A DNA stretch of 64,000 nucleotides from Austropuccinia psidii (taxonomy: Eukaryota > Basidiomycota > Pucciniomycetes > Pucciniales > Sphaerophragmiaceae): assembly GCA_023105745.1 (NCBI GenBank), contig JALGQZ010000011.1, positions 47,770,698-47,834,697 of the forward strand, read 5' to 3'. The translations under genes and the position numbers were made by a program. Shown here in pieces: positions 46,232 to 57,627 of the stretch. How positions within the stretch are numbered: the stretch's first letter is position 1; every line of letters begins with the position of its first letter. The notes beneath the pieces are model-generated. The model saw only the letters and a list, made by a program, of their open reading frames with translations. It was not told the origin of the DNA and searched no databases.

Positions 46232-47650
46232 GTCACAGAAGTGCATACTCACTTACCACAGTACAGTGATGAATGTATTGATCTCATACATGTGCAAGAC
46301 GTTAAAATGCAGAAAATCAAACCAGCCAGAGGTAAAGGGTATACAGCTGGATCATCTTGTATCACTAATCTTTTGATAAACAACAGAGAAGCCAAGATAC
46401 ATCTTGACTCAGGTGCTTTTTGTACTTGTATTGGGAAAGATTATCTTGAAAATATTTGTACCAATTGCTAAGACAAGTTAATGCCAATTGAAGGTATAAA
46501 CCTCAGCAGTTCCAGCCAAAATATGCACCCCTTGGGTATATTTGAAGCAGAAATGATATTCCCTCATCCTACAGGAAGTATCAGATTAAAAGTTGAATTT
46601 GTTGTTATCAATAATCATACTACACAACACTTTATACTTGGAAATGATTATCTCAATATTTATCTTATTGATATTAATAATCATAAAGACAGGTATTTCA
46701 CTATAGGGGAAAAATGAAAGGCAAAAGTTTGTTTTCCTCCATAAAAAAGATACATAACTTTCATTAGACAAGTAAAAAATACTAATAAAGAGAAATTTGT
46801 GTCAGATCAATTAATTGAAACACACATTAGTCCTTAATTAACACTAGAAATAAAGGAAGAACTTATTGAAATTTCATTTCAATACAGGGAAGCTTTTGCT
46901 TCTGATAATGACCCGCTTGGGGCTGTCAAAGGCCATGAAGTGGACATTATGCTTAATTTGGGAAGCCCATACCCTCCACTTTTAAGAAGACCAGCATACC
47001 CAGCTAGCCCTAGGGCCAGAGAAGCATTAGAAAGTCATATTGATGAACTAATTAAACTGCGACTTCTTAGAAAGGTTGGACACAATGAAGAAGTAGAAGT
47101 CACAACTCCGGTAATCATTACTTGGCATAATGATAATTCAAGGAGGGTTGGTGATTCTATAGCACTGAATACCTACACTATTCCAGACAGGTATCCAATC
47201 CCTAGAATCCATGAGACTTTGACCCAATTATCCAAAGACAAGTTTTATTACTTCTATGGATGCTCTTGAAGGTTTCCATCAGAATTTTTTAACACCTCAT
47301 TCTAGGATATTATTGAGGATCATTGCTCATTGTGGTATGTATGAATAGTTGAGGATGCCTTTTGGTATTAAAAATGCACCCTCTCACTACCAAAGAATGA
47401 CTAATGCCATTTTCTCACATGAATTATCAGAGGGATGGTAAATCATTTACATTGATGAAATTATCATTTTTTCAGAAACCTGGCAATTGCATTTAGAGAG
47501 ACTTTCATTAGTATGTATGAAAATTCTTCAAGTGAACATGAAAATATCTCTTAAGAAATGTAATTTTGGGTTTCATGAGCCAAACGCTCTAGGACATGTA
47601 GTATCAAAACTGAGCCTTGGTGTTGATAAAAACAATGTTTTTGCAGTTTT
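46232..47650 (+). pseudogene. pol: G2b PR-RT (degraded), ends at GTTTT junction
   Basis: The protease region has LDSGAFCTCIG (46400-46430). RT pieces include [20 protein letters not shown], the [13 protein letters not shown] block and YIDEIIIF, where the YIDD box has become YIDE. It runs to GVDKNNVFAV and stops at GTTTT (47646-47650), where an antisense LTR begins. Its continuation is at 39364 on the opposite strand. Confidence 0.82.
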
Positions 47651-48595
47651 TGTGAGGTTTGTCTATGAAACTCTTGATAATAGTAACAATATCAAGAATA
47701 CTATGAAGGTCCTCAGGAGAAAAATATGATATAATAAAATATCATAACAACAATTTTAAATATAATTATTAAAAATAATTATATATAAAGAATAAATTTA
47801 ATTATTATTATACAAAATAATAATAAAAGGAATATAATAATTATGATAAATTCTAATTATTCTATTATTGTTAGAGTCACTGACAATTATCACAATAATA
47901 AGTGTAAAGCTCTTGATGAGACAATTACACGTGGAAAATAGAAATTTTTAACCACTTATAAACAATATATAAATATTATTTAGAAAAGAAATAAAAGACG
48001 CACTGTTCAGAAATAATTCTGATAAAAAAATATAGAATTTTAGAGAAAACTTACTTATAATATAAATCTAATACAACAAGTCAAACAACAACAGTTATTA
48101 TATTAAATAATTATTACAACCTAAAAAAACACAAAAAAACAATATTTTCAAAGATAAAAAAACTTTCTATAAGAAAAATTATGATTAGAGAGTTTTTGAG
48201 AGGAATTTGTGTACTTTGCAAGATATTTTAAAGCCAATAATTTTATAAAAGAAAATATATTATAGGTGATTACAACAATAATCTAATTTCTATGATTTCA
48301 ATTCTTTAATTTAAGATTTATAAAGAATAAAATACTCAAGAAATACTTTAATAATAAGATTTTATATATAATCAAACTTTAACTGTTTAAATGTCTTATA
48401 TGATTTGGTTGATAATTGATGATGGACAAAAACAGCGATGAAAAGACTCTTTTTATGTCTGAAGAGAATCTCTCATGATTCATAATGGATATAGAGGGCT
48501 TGATCAGGTGAAGACTGACAGCCCATGCTGAAAAATGAGACTCTTAACTCAAGGTAACTTATTTTTAATTCCAATTTAAAGCTACCAGTGTTGTA
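47651..48595 (-). repeat. G2b LTR 3' half, antisense
   Basis: It starts TGTGAGGTTTGTCTATG, the reverse complement of an LTR end. It matches the end half of 39365-41519 in reverse orientation and stops near 48595, where a sense copy begins. Confidence 0.82.
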
Positions 48596-49767
48596 TAAAT
48601 GGATTTCCTGGGTAATTAGCCTGGAAATTTACTCTTTTAATTATACTTGAAGGAAATTAAGATTTCTTTAAAAATTAATTAAAAATTGAGTTCAAGAGAT
48701 TTCTGCTTGAAACTCTTTTTTTAAGTTGTTCATGTGATGAACTTTAATGTGAACAAGCTTATTTTATATTAAAACTTAAAATAATTAACGTAAATGAGGA
48801 TTAAAGCAACTTGGAGTTAGGAATAACACCTGTAACTTCAAATTTGAATTCAAAATAAGTTACCTTGAGTTAAGAGCCTTATTTTCAAGCATCAGCTTCT
48901 AGTCTTCACCTGATCACTCCCTCTATATCTATTATAAATCATGAGAGCTTCTCTTCAGACATAAAAAGAGTCTTTTCATTGCTGTTTTTGTCCATCATTA
49001 ATTATCAATCAAATCATATTAGACATTTAAACAGGTAAAGTTTTATTGTATATAAAATCTTATTATTAGAGTATTTCTTGATTATTTTATTCTTTATAAA
49101 TCTTAAATGAAAGAATTGAAATCATAGACACTACATTATTGTTGTAATCACCAATAATATATTTTATTTTATTAAATTATTGTCTTTAAAATATCTTTTA
49201 AAATACACAAATTCCTCTCAAAAACTCTTTAATCATAATTTTGATTATAAAAAAATTTTTTATATTTAAAAATATTTATTTTTTGTGTTTCTTTTAAGCT
49301 ATAATAATTATCTAATATAATAACTGTGGTTTTTTGACTTGTTGTATTAGATTTATATTATAAGTAAGTTTTCTCTAAAATTCTATATTTTTTTACTAGA
49401 ATTATTGCTGAAAAGTCCGTCTTGTATTTCTTTTCTAAATAATATTTATATATTATTTATAAGTGGTTAAATATTTCTATTTTCCATGTGTAATTGTCTC
49501 ATCAAGAGATTTACACTTCTTATTGTGATAATTGTCAGTGACTATAACAATAATAGAATAATTATAATTTATTATAATTATTATATTTTTTTTATTATTA
49601 TTTTGTATAATAATAATTAAATTTATTCTTTATATATAATTATTTTGAATAATTATATTTAAAATTTTGGTTATAATATTTTATTATATTATATTTTTCT
49701 CCTGAGGACAGTCATAGTACTCTTGATATTGTTACTATTATCAAGAGTTTCATAGACAAACCTTACA
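48596..49767 (+). repeat. G2b LTR 3' half, sense
   Basis: It matches about the last 1,170 bases of 39365-41519 and ends AAACCTTACA. With the preceding feature it forms a large imperfect palindrome centred near 48,600. Confidence 0.82.
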
Positions 49768-50835
49768 AAAACTTAAGAAATGTTGTTTTTATCAAAACCA
49801 AGGCTCAGTCCTGATACTACATGTCCTAGAGCCTTTTTCTCATGAAACCCAAAATTACAGTTCTTGAGAGATATTTTCATGTTCACTTGAAGAATTTTCA
49901 TACATACTAATGAAAGTCTCTCTAAATGCAATTGCCAGGTTTCTGAAAAAATGATAATGTCATCAATATGAATGATTTGCCATCCCTCTGATAATTCATG
50001 TGCAAAAATGGTATTCATCATTCTTTGGTAATGAGAGGGTGCATTTTTAATACCAAAAGGCATCCTCAACTATTCATACATACCACATTGAGCAATAATC
50101 CTCAATAATATCCTAGCATGAGGTGTTAAAAAAATCTGATGGAAACCTCAAGAGCAACCAGAGAAGTAATAAAATTTGTCTTTGGATAATTGGGTCAAAG
50201 TTTCATGTATACTAGGGATTGGATACCTGTCTGGAATAGTGTAGGTATTCAATGCTCTAAAATCACCAACCATCCTTTATTTATTGTTATGTCAAGTAAT
50301 GATTACAGGAGTTGTGACTTCTACTTCTTCATTGTGCCCAAATTTTCTAAGAACTCCCAGTTTCACTAGCTCATCAATATGACTTTCGAATTCTTCTCTA
50401 GCCCTAGGGCTAGCTGGGTAAGCTGCTCTTCTTAATAGTGGAGGGTAAGGTCTTTCCACATTAAGAATAATGTCCATTTCATGGCCTTTGATAGCCCCAA
50501 GTGGTTCATTATCAGAAGCAAAGGCCTCTCTGTATTTCAATAACATTTCAATAAGTTCTTCCATCACTTCTAATATTAATTCAGTACTAGTTTGTGCTTC
50601 AATTAACGGATCAAATTTTTCCTTATTAACATTCTTTACTTGTCTAATGACAGTTATTTCTCTTTTTTCTGGAGGAAACACAAATTTTTGCCTTTTGTTC
50701 TCCCCTATAGTGAAATATCTGTCTTTATTATTATTGATATCAATTTCATAAATATTGAGATAATCATTCCCTAGTATAAAGTGTTGTGAAGTACAATTAT
50801 TCATAACAACAAATTCAAATTTTAATCTGATACTT
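49768..50835 (-). pseudogene. pol: Second G2b PR-RT copy, antisense (degraded)
   Basis: Reading leftward from 50835: the protease end ([20 protein letters not shown]), the RT start ([17 protein letters not shown]) and RT to YIDDIIIF and SGLSLGFDKNN. It ends at AAAAC (49768-49772), the reverse complement of the same GTTTT junction as at 47646. It is the mirrored arm of 46570-47650 and has diverged noticeably. A G1 LTR fragment cuts its upstream end at 50836. Confidence 0.82.
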
Positions 50836-51403
50836 TGTCAAAGGGGCTCTTGGACGGAAAAACAAGGGTCACCTGGCACTCAGCAATCAGGGAACTCACT
50901 TGGAAGACTCCAAAAGAATAAATAAAATAAAAATAAAGGAATTTAATTTCTCTAAGAAGAATGCAAGTACAAATATGAGATGCAATAAGAGAAATGGGAA
51001 GTCAAATGATCAAAGAGCCAACCAAGTGAGTCCTTAATCACTGTTTCAACCATCAGAAATGAACAATGGAATTAGTAAGGATATGACCACAAAATATCCA
51101 TTGACAGGTGAAGAAAGAAAAGAGAAAATGTGCTAAATGACTGACTTGATAATATCAGTATTCACTTAACAAAAATGGTAAGATAAATAAAGATAAAATA
51201 AAATCAAAATATATTAATTAACTGGGGGAAAACCCCCAGGGTCAAAGGAGGCTGGTATATGTGAAACGTTGAGAGCTTGACTCCTTCATCCTGACAGCTG
51301 GTTTGTATTGAATCCTTGAAGCTGTATTGACAGCTTGATGAAGGGTATACCTTTCCAGCTTGGGAAATTAACTGTGTTGAACAATTTTCCAATGATGTAT
51401 GAT
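50836..51403 (-). repeat. G1-type LTR 3' part, antisense
   Basis: The reverse complement ends GAGCCCCTTTGACA and contains the CCCTGGGGGTTTTCCCCCAG block of the G1 LTR. It is truncated at 51403 by a sense copy. Confidence 0.85.
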
Positions 51404-52721
51404 TGTCACAACCATGGAAATTCACCCTCTTGGACCTCAATATGGCATATCCATGCCATATCCAATATATGGCAATTTGGTCATATTCATAATCATTGGC
51501 CAAATTGGCCATTGTCATATCTTATGGCCTTAATGGTAATTTTATCATTTGGGGCCAACCTGGCCCCTTCACCATAATCAAGCCATTCTAGGCTGTCTCC
51601 GTGCTTTTGGGCATCTGGGGTATTTTCCATACAACAGGGAAGATACAGCCCAAAAGCCTGTATTTGCTCTTTAAGGTTTAAATACAGTTTGCGCACTTTT
51701 TGCGCATTTCTCTGTATTCAGCCATTCAGGCGATATTTCTCATGAATTATTTGAAATATGCCCAAAAGGCCATCTCAGTCCTTTTGGGGCTTAACTGCCA
51801 GCTTTGTGCATTTTGCTCACTTTGCGCAAATACAGTTTTTAAGCTGTATTAGCTGTATTTGGCCAAATACCCCAAAAGCCACTTTGTCACTTCTGAAGCT
51901 TTCAAAATCCAAATTTCATTCATATCCTCCTGGCATCATTCCAAAAGACCTTTGGCCCATTTCAACCTTCAATAACCAAAAGTTCCATAGATGGTGTCAT
52001 AGACCATTATGCATCTTTTTTCAGCAGCAATCCAATGGCAGCAATTTCAAATGGTTATTTCAACTTTTCAAAAGTTCATCAAGGCACACCTTCCAGGGGA
52101 TTCATCAAGGCTCAAGGGCAAGTGTCATAATCTCAAATACCAATGACGCCATCAAGAAATCAATGGTTATTCTCACTCACAGTATTCCTCCAAGGAATAC
52201 TTGCTGTTCATTCTCAAGGGATATTCAAGAGGCAGTTCCAAAACAAGGTGTCAAGGGTCAATGCTCCACCAATCCACCTTGGCAACCCAATTCATTCAGT
52301 ACAGTCTTAATTCATCAAGACCTGTATTTTCAATCATACATCATGGGAAAATCATTCAACACAGTTCATTTCCCAATCTGGCAAGTTATACACTCCATCC
52401 GACAATCAATGCAGCTTCCAGTATTCAATACAGGACCACTGCTAGCCTGAAGGAGTCAAGCTCTCAACTTTTCACATACACCAGCCTCCTTTGACCCTGG
52501 GGGGTTTTCCCCCAGTTAATTACTATATTTTGAGTTATTTTATCTTTGTTTATCTTATCATTTTTGTTAAGTGAATACTGATATTATCAAGTCAGTCATT
52601 TAGCACCTTTTCTCTTATTCTTTCTAGTCTGTCAATGGATATTTGGTGGTCATATCCTTACTAGTTCCATTGTTCATTTTGGAAGGTTGAAACAGTAATT
52701 AAGGACTTACTTGGTTGGCTC
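51404..52721 (+). repeat. G1-type LTR, sense, truncated at its 3' end
   Basis: It starts TGTCACAACCATGG and follows the 812-2296 LTR with clear divergence, stopping at GGTTGGCTC. The G1 LTR would continue TTTGGCC; instead the G2a element begins. Confidence 0.87.
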
Positions 52722-54745
52722 TATGAGCCTTTGAGATATGACCACATACCCAATAAGGTCACAAAAAAGACTCAGAATAATTATACCTTTAATATAATTA
52801 TATTAAAACTAATTAGAATAATTATACACTAAAAATAATTACTCAAATATACAAAAAATACCATAAATTGGTACTAATATTGGTTTAACTTAAAACCAAT
52901 GAATCAACATGTAAAACAAATTATACCATTGTATTCCCCATGGAAAAATACACATATACCATTTTTATGGCATATCTGTAAAGTCAATATTTAAGGAATT
53001 ATATGGTATAATACCTTATAAAAACCATAAAACTTATTTATCTCAGAAACTAATGAAACAACATGTAAAATAAATTGTACCAGTCAATTCCCCACACAAA
53101 TCCACATATAAAACAATTAATAAGCTGATTCCCAAAATCAATACTTAAGGAATTATCCTGAATATATGCACTTTTTTGGTCAACGCATATATTCAGGGAT
53201 CATAGCTAATATCTTCTAAAATATACATGCTAGAATGATGAACCAAAAATAAAGTTACCACGTAATTACTGTAAGAACACAGATATGAACTTTATTTTGC
53301 AAATTATAAACAAGGTTAAGACTTATGAGGAAATATTGATAAAAATCAACAGAGCTGTTGACCACTTTGTTGTGAAAGTAGTCCAAACTTAAAAAAAAGT
53401 ATACAGTTGGATTCTACTAGTTTATTCGAGAAGAATGACGTAATTATTATTATTAAATTCAGGGTATAACCCCCTGAAATCAAGGTTTGAAGTTTAAAAT
53501 ATTGAATTTCGACAGAAAAAATGAGTTACAAGAAAAATCATCAAAATTAGAGTTTTGATGATGTAATGAAAAGCTCTTGGCAGCATAATAAGGTTATGTC
53601 AGGCTATCAGAATTCACTCTTTGAATTGCTGTAGCGTGAAAACCTTAAAAGTTATTGAGGATCAAAGTTTGAGCTTAAATTGAGCTGTTATGATCACATA
53701 CTGTAACCTTAAATTAAGTTTAACAGTCTTAAGAGTGATAAAATTGGTGAATACTATTAGTTTATGATTAAAACTAATAAAATCCACGAAATTTGGGGTT
53801 CTGCCAAGCCTCTGATGTCATCAAACTTAGAGTTACAGGGATAACTCTAAATAATGGTGTAATAATGATGCAATATGGTTTGATCATGATGTAATCACCC
53901 TCAAACCTTAAAATATTGATCAATTCCAGTGGATATGATCAGTACACGTCTACTAGAAGCCTGTTGGACTCTAGGAGGGAGGTATTTACTATAAATAGAG
54001 CTCTTTTTACTCTATTTACCCCTCAGACGCATCAAAAACATTAAATCAATTAAATCAAAGGTAATTTCTTTATTCTTTATATATAAAAGCATTATATTAT
54101 TAAAGACCAAAGACCTCCTTGCTATAATCATCTATTTTGACGTGATTAAATCATTTATTTAATTGTTTTTGTTAAAAAATCTCTATAAAACTCATTTCCA
54201 CGTAAAAATCCAGAATAATTTGTAATTTTCTTTATTTTTATTGTAAATACAATTTGAAAAGGTTGTATTTATATTTTTTGGCGTAAAATACTTCAAAATT
54301 ATTATATTAAGTGTTAAAAGTAGGTTATTTTCTCTTATTATAATAATTTCTCTATTATTACTCTCTTAATAATTCTTTAATTAATATAAATAGTATTTAT
54401 ATTAATTCATAACTTTAATATTAGTAATATTATTGTTATTAATTGTTTTTTATTAATAAAAAACAATTTTTTACGCTTTTATTATTTGTTGGTAACAATA
54501 ATAAAGAGCTTTTTAAATATATTAATTATCTTATATTAATATATTTATTTATTATATTATATTTTTATAATATAAATTATATTATTATATTTATTTAATA
54601 ATATAATTATTTTACGCCATATTAATAATAATTATTTATTATTATTATATTTTCAATCTTATTTATTCAATTTATAAGGACATTCAGAGTACAATAAGTA
54701 ATAAATTAGTAAATTTTACTTATTGTTTCATAGTCAAACCTTACA
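52722..54745 (+). repeat. G2a 5' LTR (2,024 bp)
   Basis: It starts TATGAGCCTTTGAG (TGTGAG in the 3' copy) and ends CAAACCTTACA. It matches 63424-64000 at its start and the reverse complement of 59197-61222 along its length. Confidence 0.9.
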
Positions 54746-54747
54746 TT

Positions 54748-54765
54748 TGGGGGCCTGGCCGTGAT
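54748..54765 (+). promoter_or_regulatory. G2a primer-binding site
   Basis: TGGGGGCCTGGCCGTGAT begins two bases after the LTR. TGG at its start fits pairing with a tRNA CCA end. The G2b copy has nearly the same sequence at 41522. The tRNA identity was not determined. Confidence 0.65.
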
Positions 54766-55473
54766 ATTTACTTAAAAGACCTTTAAAAAAATTCTATTTG
54801 GGTTTATCCAATAATAAATTATATTTATAATCATAAAATTATATAATAATTTTATATTTTATTGATTTTAAAAGCTATTGAGGCATTTGGAAAGCAATTG
54901 TACTGTCTTACACGTGGTTTTTCACATCCTTAGACTTGCAAGAACTTTCTTTGAGTGACTCTAGTGATTAAAAGAGATATTTTATAAATTAAAAATAATT
55001 TTTATTATAATTTAATTTTATAAGAATCATATTCATTTTTTATCTTATTCTTTAAAAATAAAAAATATACAAAAAATATTAAAAAATATTAAAAACAAAT
55101 AAAAAAGTTCTTTTTATTCATTTTTATTCATTTCTTTATTTATTTCAATTTTTCAAAGATATAAAAGCAATTTCTACGTGGAAAATTGCCATATCTTGCC
55201 AAAAATAACACTTCTTATAAAAAGACTTATATTTATTTGTCTTTTTTAGTGTTTGAAGATAACCCAACAGAAGACAACCAAGCTACTGTTGAGAGATTGG
55301 TGGAAGAAACTTGTCAAAGTTCTCCAACACCAGTTATCACCAAAAGAAAGAAAGCTAAGAAATTAGACTTTCCAGGGCCCACCATTCAAGACTCTGAAGG
55401 TGAGCACCTCTTTTTAAATTGCCATAAAAGAATTTTATTCTAAAATACTTTTATTTTTTCTTATTCTTTAATT
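54766..55473 (+). other. G2a leader and candidate 5' exon
   Basis: This is AT-rich leader. From about 55250 (after TTTTTTAG) a frame reads VFEDNPTEDNQATVERLVEE to PTIQDSEG and ends at GGTGAGCACC (about 55400). An acceptor, ACTACCAG, lies at 55479-55486. Splicing would join SEG to EEVPNTPSNQMELDSE in the alternative frame. This is a plausible but unproven intron. Confidence 0.5.
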
Positions 55474-57627
55474 ATGACTACCAGAAGAGGTTCCCAATAC
55501 TCCATCCAATCAGATGGAGCTGGACTCAGAAGTAGAATTGATCCCTCAAAAGGGAAAAGAAAGGGCAATATCCCCAGTGGAACAGAATCCACACAAGGAA
55601 GTGCCTTATCCCAAAGGCAAGTCCCAGAAATGCCCATGATATCTGAGCCTGAATTGGAACTAAGTATGAGTAACTCAAATAGGTACAAATCACATTCAGA
55701 GGGCTCAAATAGACATCTACATGAGCCAGTACAAGCAGTATTACACAGTATACAAGGACAAAGACTGGGAAATTCTGCCTCAAATACACCAAGGAGTGAT
55801 GAACTCCTGGCACATCCTGAAAAGGTTCCTCAAAGAGGAGGAGATAGTGAAATACTCCAATGGATGGAATCCACTGTCATCCAAACCTCAAATCAAAAAA
55901 ATCAAGGATTATCATGCCAAAAAGAGGGAGGCAACCAAGGAAGAAGCCCCAGTAGCTTCTACCAGCAAGCCTCAAGCCAACCCACTTCCCCAAGAACGGA
56001 AGAAGAACAAGAAAAAGCATTGGAGGAAACCACATTCCCCAAGCTACAGAATCCCAAGGATCCAAAAGGATGCCATGGACAATGTTTTCAACATGGCCAG
56101 AACCTTGATGGAATTCAAGGACAAGGAAGAGCAAAGAATGAGACAACCTCATTTCCCAAAGAAATAACCTTGTCCAAAGATGTTGTAAATACTTTAACAG
56201 AAATTAAAAATAGTATATTACCTCTAAAAGAAATTAAAGACAGTTTATTATCACTACAAGAAATAAATAACAATTTATCTTCTTTAACAAGAATTGTTGT
56301 GCAAAACAAGAAAGAAATTGACAACATTAAGTTTATTGTTGAAAATAATAAACCAAAGAATTTAATTGACAATACTCAAAAATTAATACAAGGACAACAA
56401 GAATTGTATAAATACATAAAAGATATCAAAGATAAGACTTTGACAATCAATTATGATGTGAGTATTGACAATCTTACAGAAAAATTAAATAAATTAAGTA
56501 TTTCTGTAGAAAAATTTGAAGAAAAGACTTCATCACACCAAAAATTACTTTTGGACCATGTGGAAAAAATTGATGAAGCAAGAATGCATCTGAAAGATGA
56601 TATTCAGAGTGAAATAAGGCTTATTACTGAAAAAATGGATAAAATTAATGAGGCTAATTTGAATATGCCAAAGTTATCAACACCATTTTCTCATATAAGA
56701 AGCCCTGTTAAAACAAAAGAGGAATTGTCAAATCCTTTCATAACAGACTTGAGTCATCAAGACAACAACCAAGTCTTAATGAAAGAAGCACCTCAATTAA
56801 AGGAATGGCCAACATTCACAGGAGAAGATGAATATGACCACATGTCATTTATTAAAACAATTGACATGTTACAAGAAGACTATGCCATACCAGATGAATT
56901 AATCACTGCAAGATTACATTCATTGTTTGAGAAATCTGCAAAAAGATGGTATTATGGCATAAGACAAACAAATGGTAAAAATACCTGGTCTTGGTGGAAA
57001 CAAGAAATAATCACCAAGTGGGCAAATGATGCCTGGAGGTATAAGATAGAAAATGCATTTGAAAACTCTTTCTTTGACCCAGAGAAAGATAAACCTCTAA
57101 CTTGGTTCTTAAAACAAGTTGAAAGGCTTAATGCACTGTACCCAGAAATGCCACAGAAGATGGTGCATATGAAAATACTTAAAAAATGTGGAGGGGAACT
57201 AGAACATGCCCTAAGAAGCAGGTGTATAGAACCATGCTCCACAGAAGAGTATATAAATGCACTAGAAGATATAGTGACAAGAACAAAAATTGGCAGGACT
57301 TGGAAAAAATTGGACATCAAAAGCCCAAATAAACCATTTATCAAAAAAGATAAGTCAAAAGAATCCTTTAAGCCCAATACATCCAACAATAATGAGCAAA
57401 GAAAATGCCATAAATGTGGAGGTATTGGACACTTAGCCAATAATTGCCTTAAAAAAGCAAAGATTAATGAAATTGTGGAAACAGAGAGCCACAATGACAA
57501 AGAAGAGGAATCTGACTCTGAAAAAGAGACAGAAGAGTCAGAAAGCTCTGAAAGTGATGAAATCAATATAATTAATGCACAAATTAATAATATTGATATA
57601 ATTTATGAAGTACTGGATGTTAATTGA
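55474..57627 (+). CDS. gag: G2a Gag
   Basis: A 717-codon frame. Residues 1-230 are low-complexity and overlap a second open frame. Residues about 235-420 are Lys/Ile-rich with coiled-coil-like repeats (EIKNSILPLKEIKDSLLSLQ). The capsid-like part begins at LKEWPTFTGEDEYDHMSF (about 445). A CCHC knuckle CHKCGGIGHLANNC is near residue 645. The TGA at 57625-57627 is in frame with pol, and family members I recall have a sense codon there, so the stop may be a mutation in a Gag-Pol fusion. The start is the first ATG of the frame. Confidence 0.85.
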   Translation: MTTRRGSQYSIQSDGAGLRSRIDPSKGKRKGNIPSGTESTQGSALSQRQVPEMPMISEPELELSMSNSNRYKSHSEGSNRHLHEPVQAVLHSIQGQRLGNSASNTPRSDELLAHPEKVPQRGGDSEILQWMESTVIQTSNQKNQGLSCQKEGGNQGRSPSSFYQQASSQPTSPRTEEEQEKALEETTFPKLQNPKDPKGCHGQCFQHGQNLDGIQGQGRAKNETTSFPKEITLSKDVVNTLTEIKNSILPLKEIKDSLLSLQEINNNLSSLTRIVVQNKKEIDNIKFIVENNKPKNLIDNTQKLIQGQQELYKYIKDIKDKTLTINYDVSIDNLTEKLNKLSISVEKFEEKTSSHQKLLLDHVEKIDEARMHLKDDIQSEIRLITEKMDKINEANLNMPKLSTPFSHIRSPVKTKEELSNPFITDLSHQDNNQVLMKEAPQLKEWPTFTGEDEYDHMSFIKTIDMLQEDYAIPDELITARLHSLFEKSAKRWYYGIRQTNGKNTWSWWKQEIITKWANDAWRYKIENAFENSFFDPEKDKPLTWFLKQVERLNALYPEMPQKMVHMKILKKCGGELEHALRSRCIEPCSTEEYINALEDIVTRTKIGRTWKKLDIKSPNKPFIKKDKSKESFKPNTSNNNEQRKCHKCGGIGHLANNCLKKAKINEIVETESHNDKEEESDSEKETEESESSESDEINIINAQINNIDIIYEVLDVN
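55721..56167 (+). CDS. Overlapping frame within G2a gag
   Basis: A 148-codon frame (MSQYKQYYTVYKDKDWEILP) lies in the +1 frame relative to Gag and ends SPSYRIPRIQKDAMDNVFNM and a Lys-rich tail. The diverged G2b copy keeps the same product in pieces (42501: KEWELLPSLWIGTMNS; 44801: KKEKTSMYNVFNMARTLMEL). It is also open in both frames over 42521-42727. It may be the end of a spliced product beginning at about 55250, though stops near 55640-55690 in this frame argue against a simple fusion. Confidence 0.5.
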   Translation: MSQYKQYYTVYKDKDWEILPQIHQGVMNSWHILKRFLKEEEIVKYSNGWNPLSSKPQIKKIKDYHAKKREATKEEAPVASTSKPQANPLPQERKKNKKKHWRKPHSPSYRIPRIQKDAMDNVFNMARTLMEFKDKEEQRMRQPHFPKK

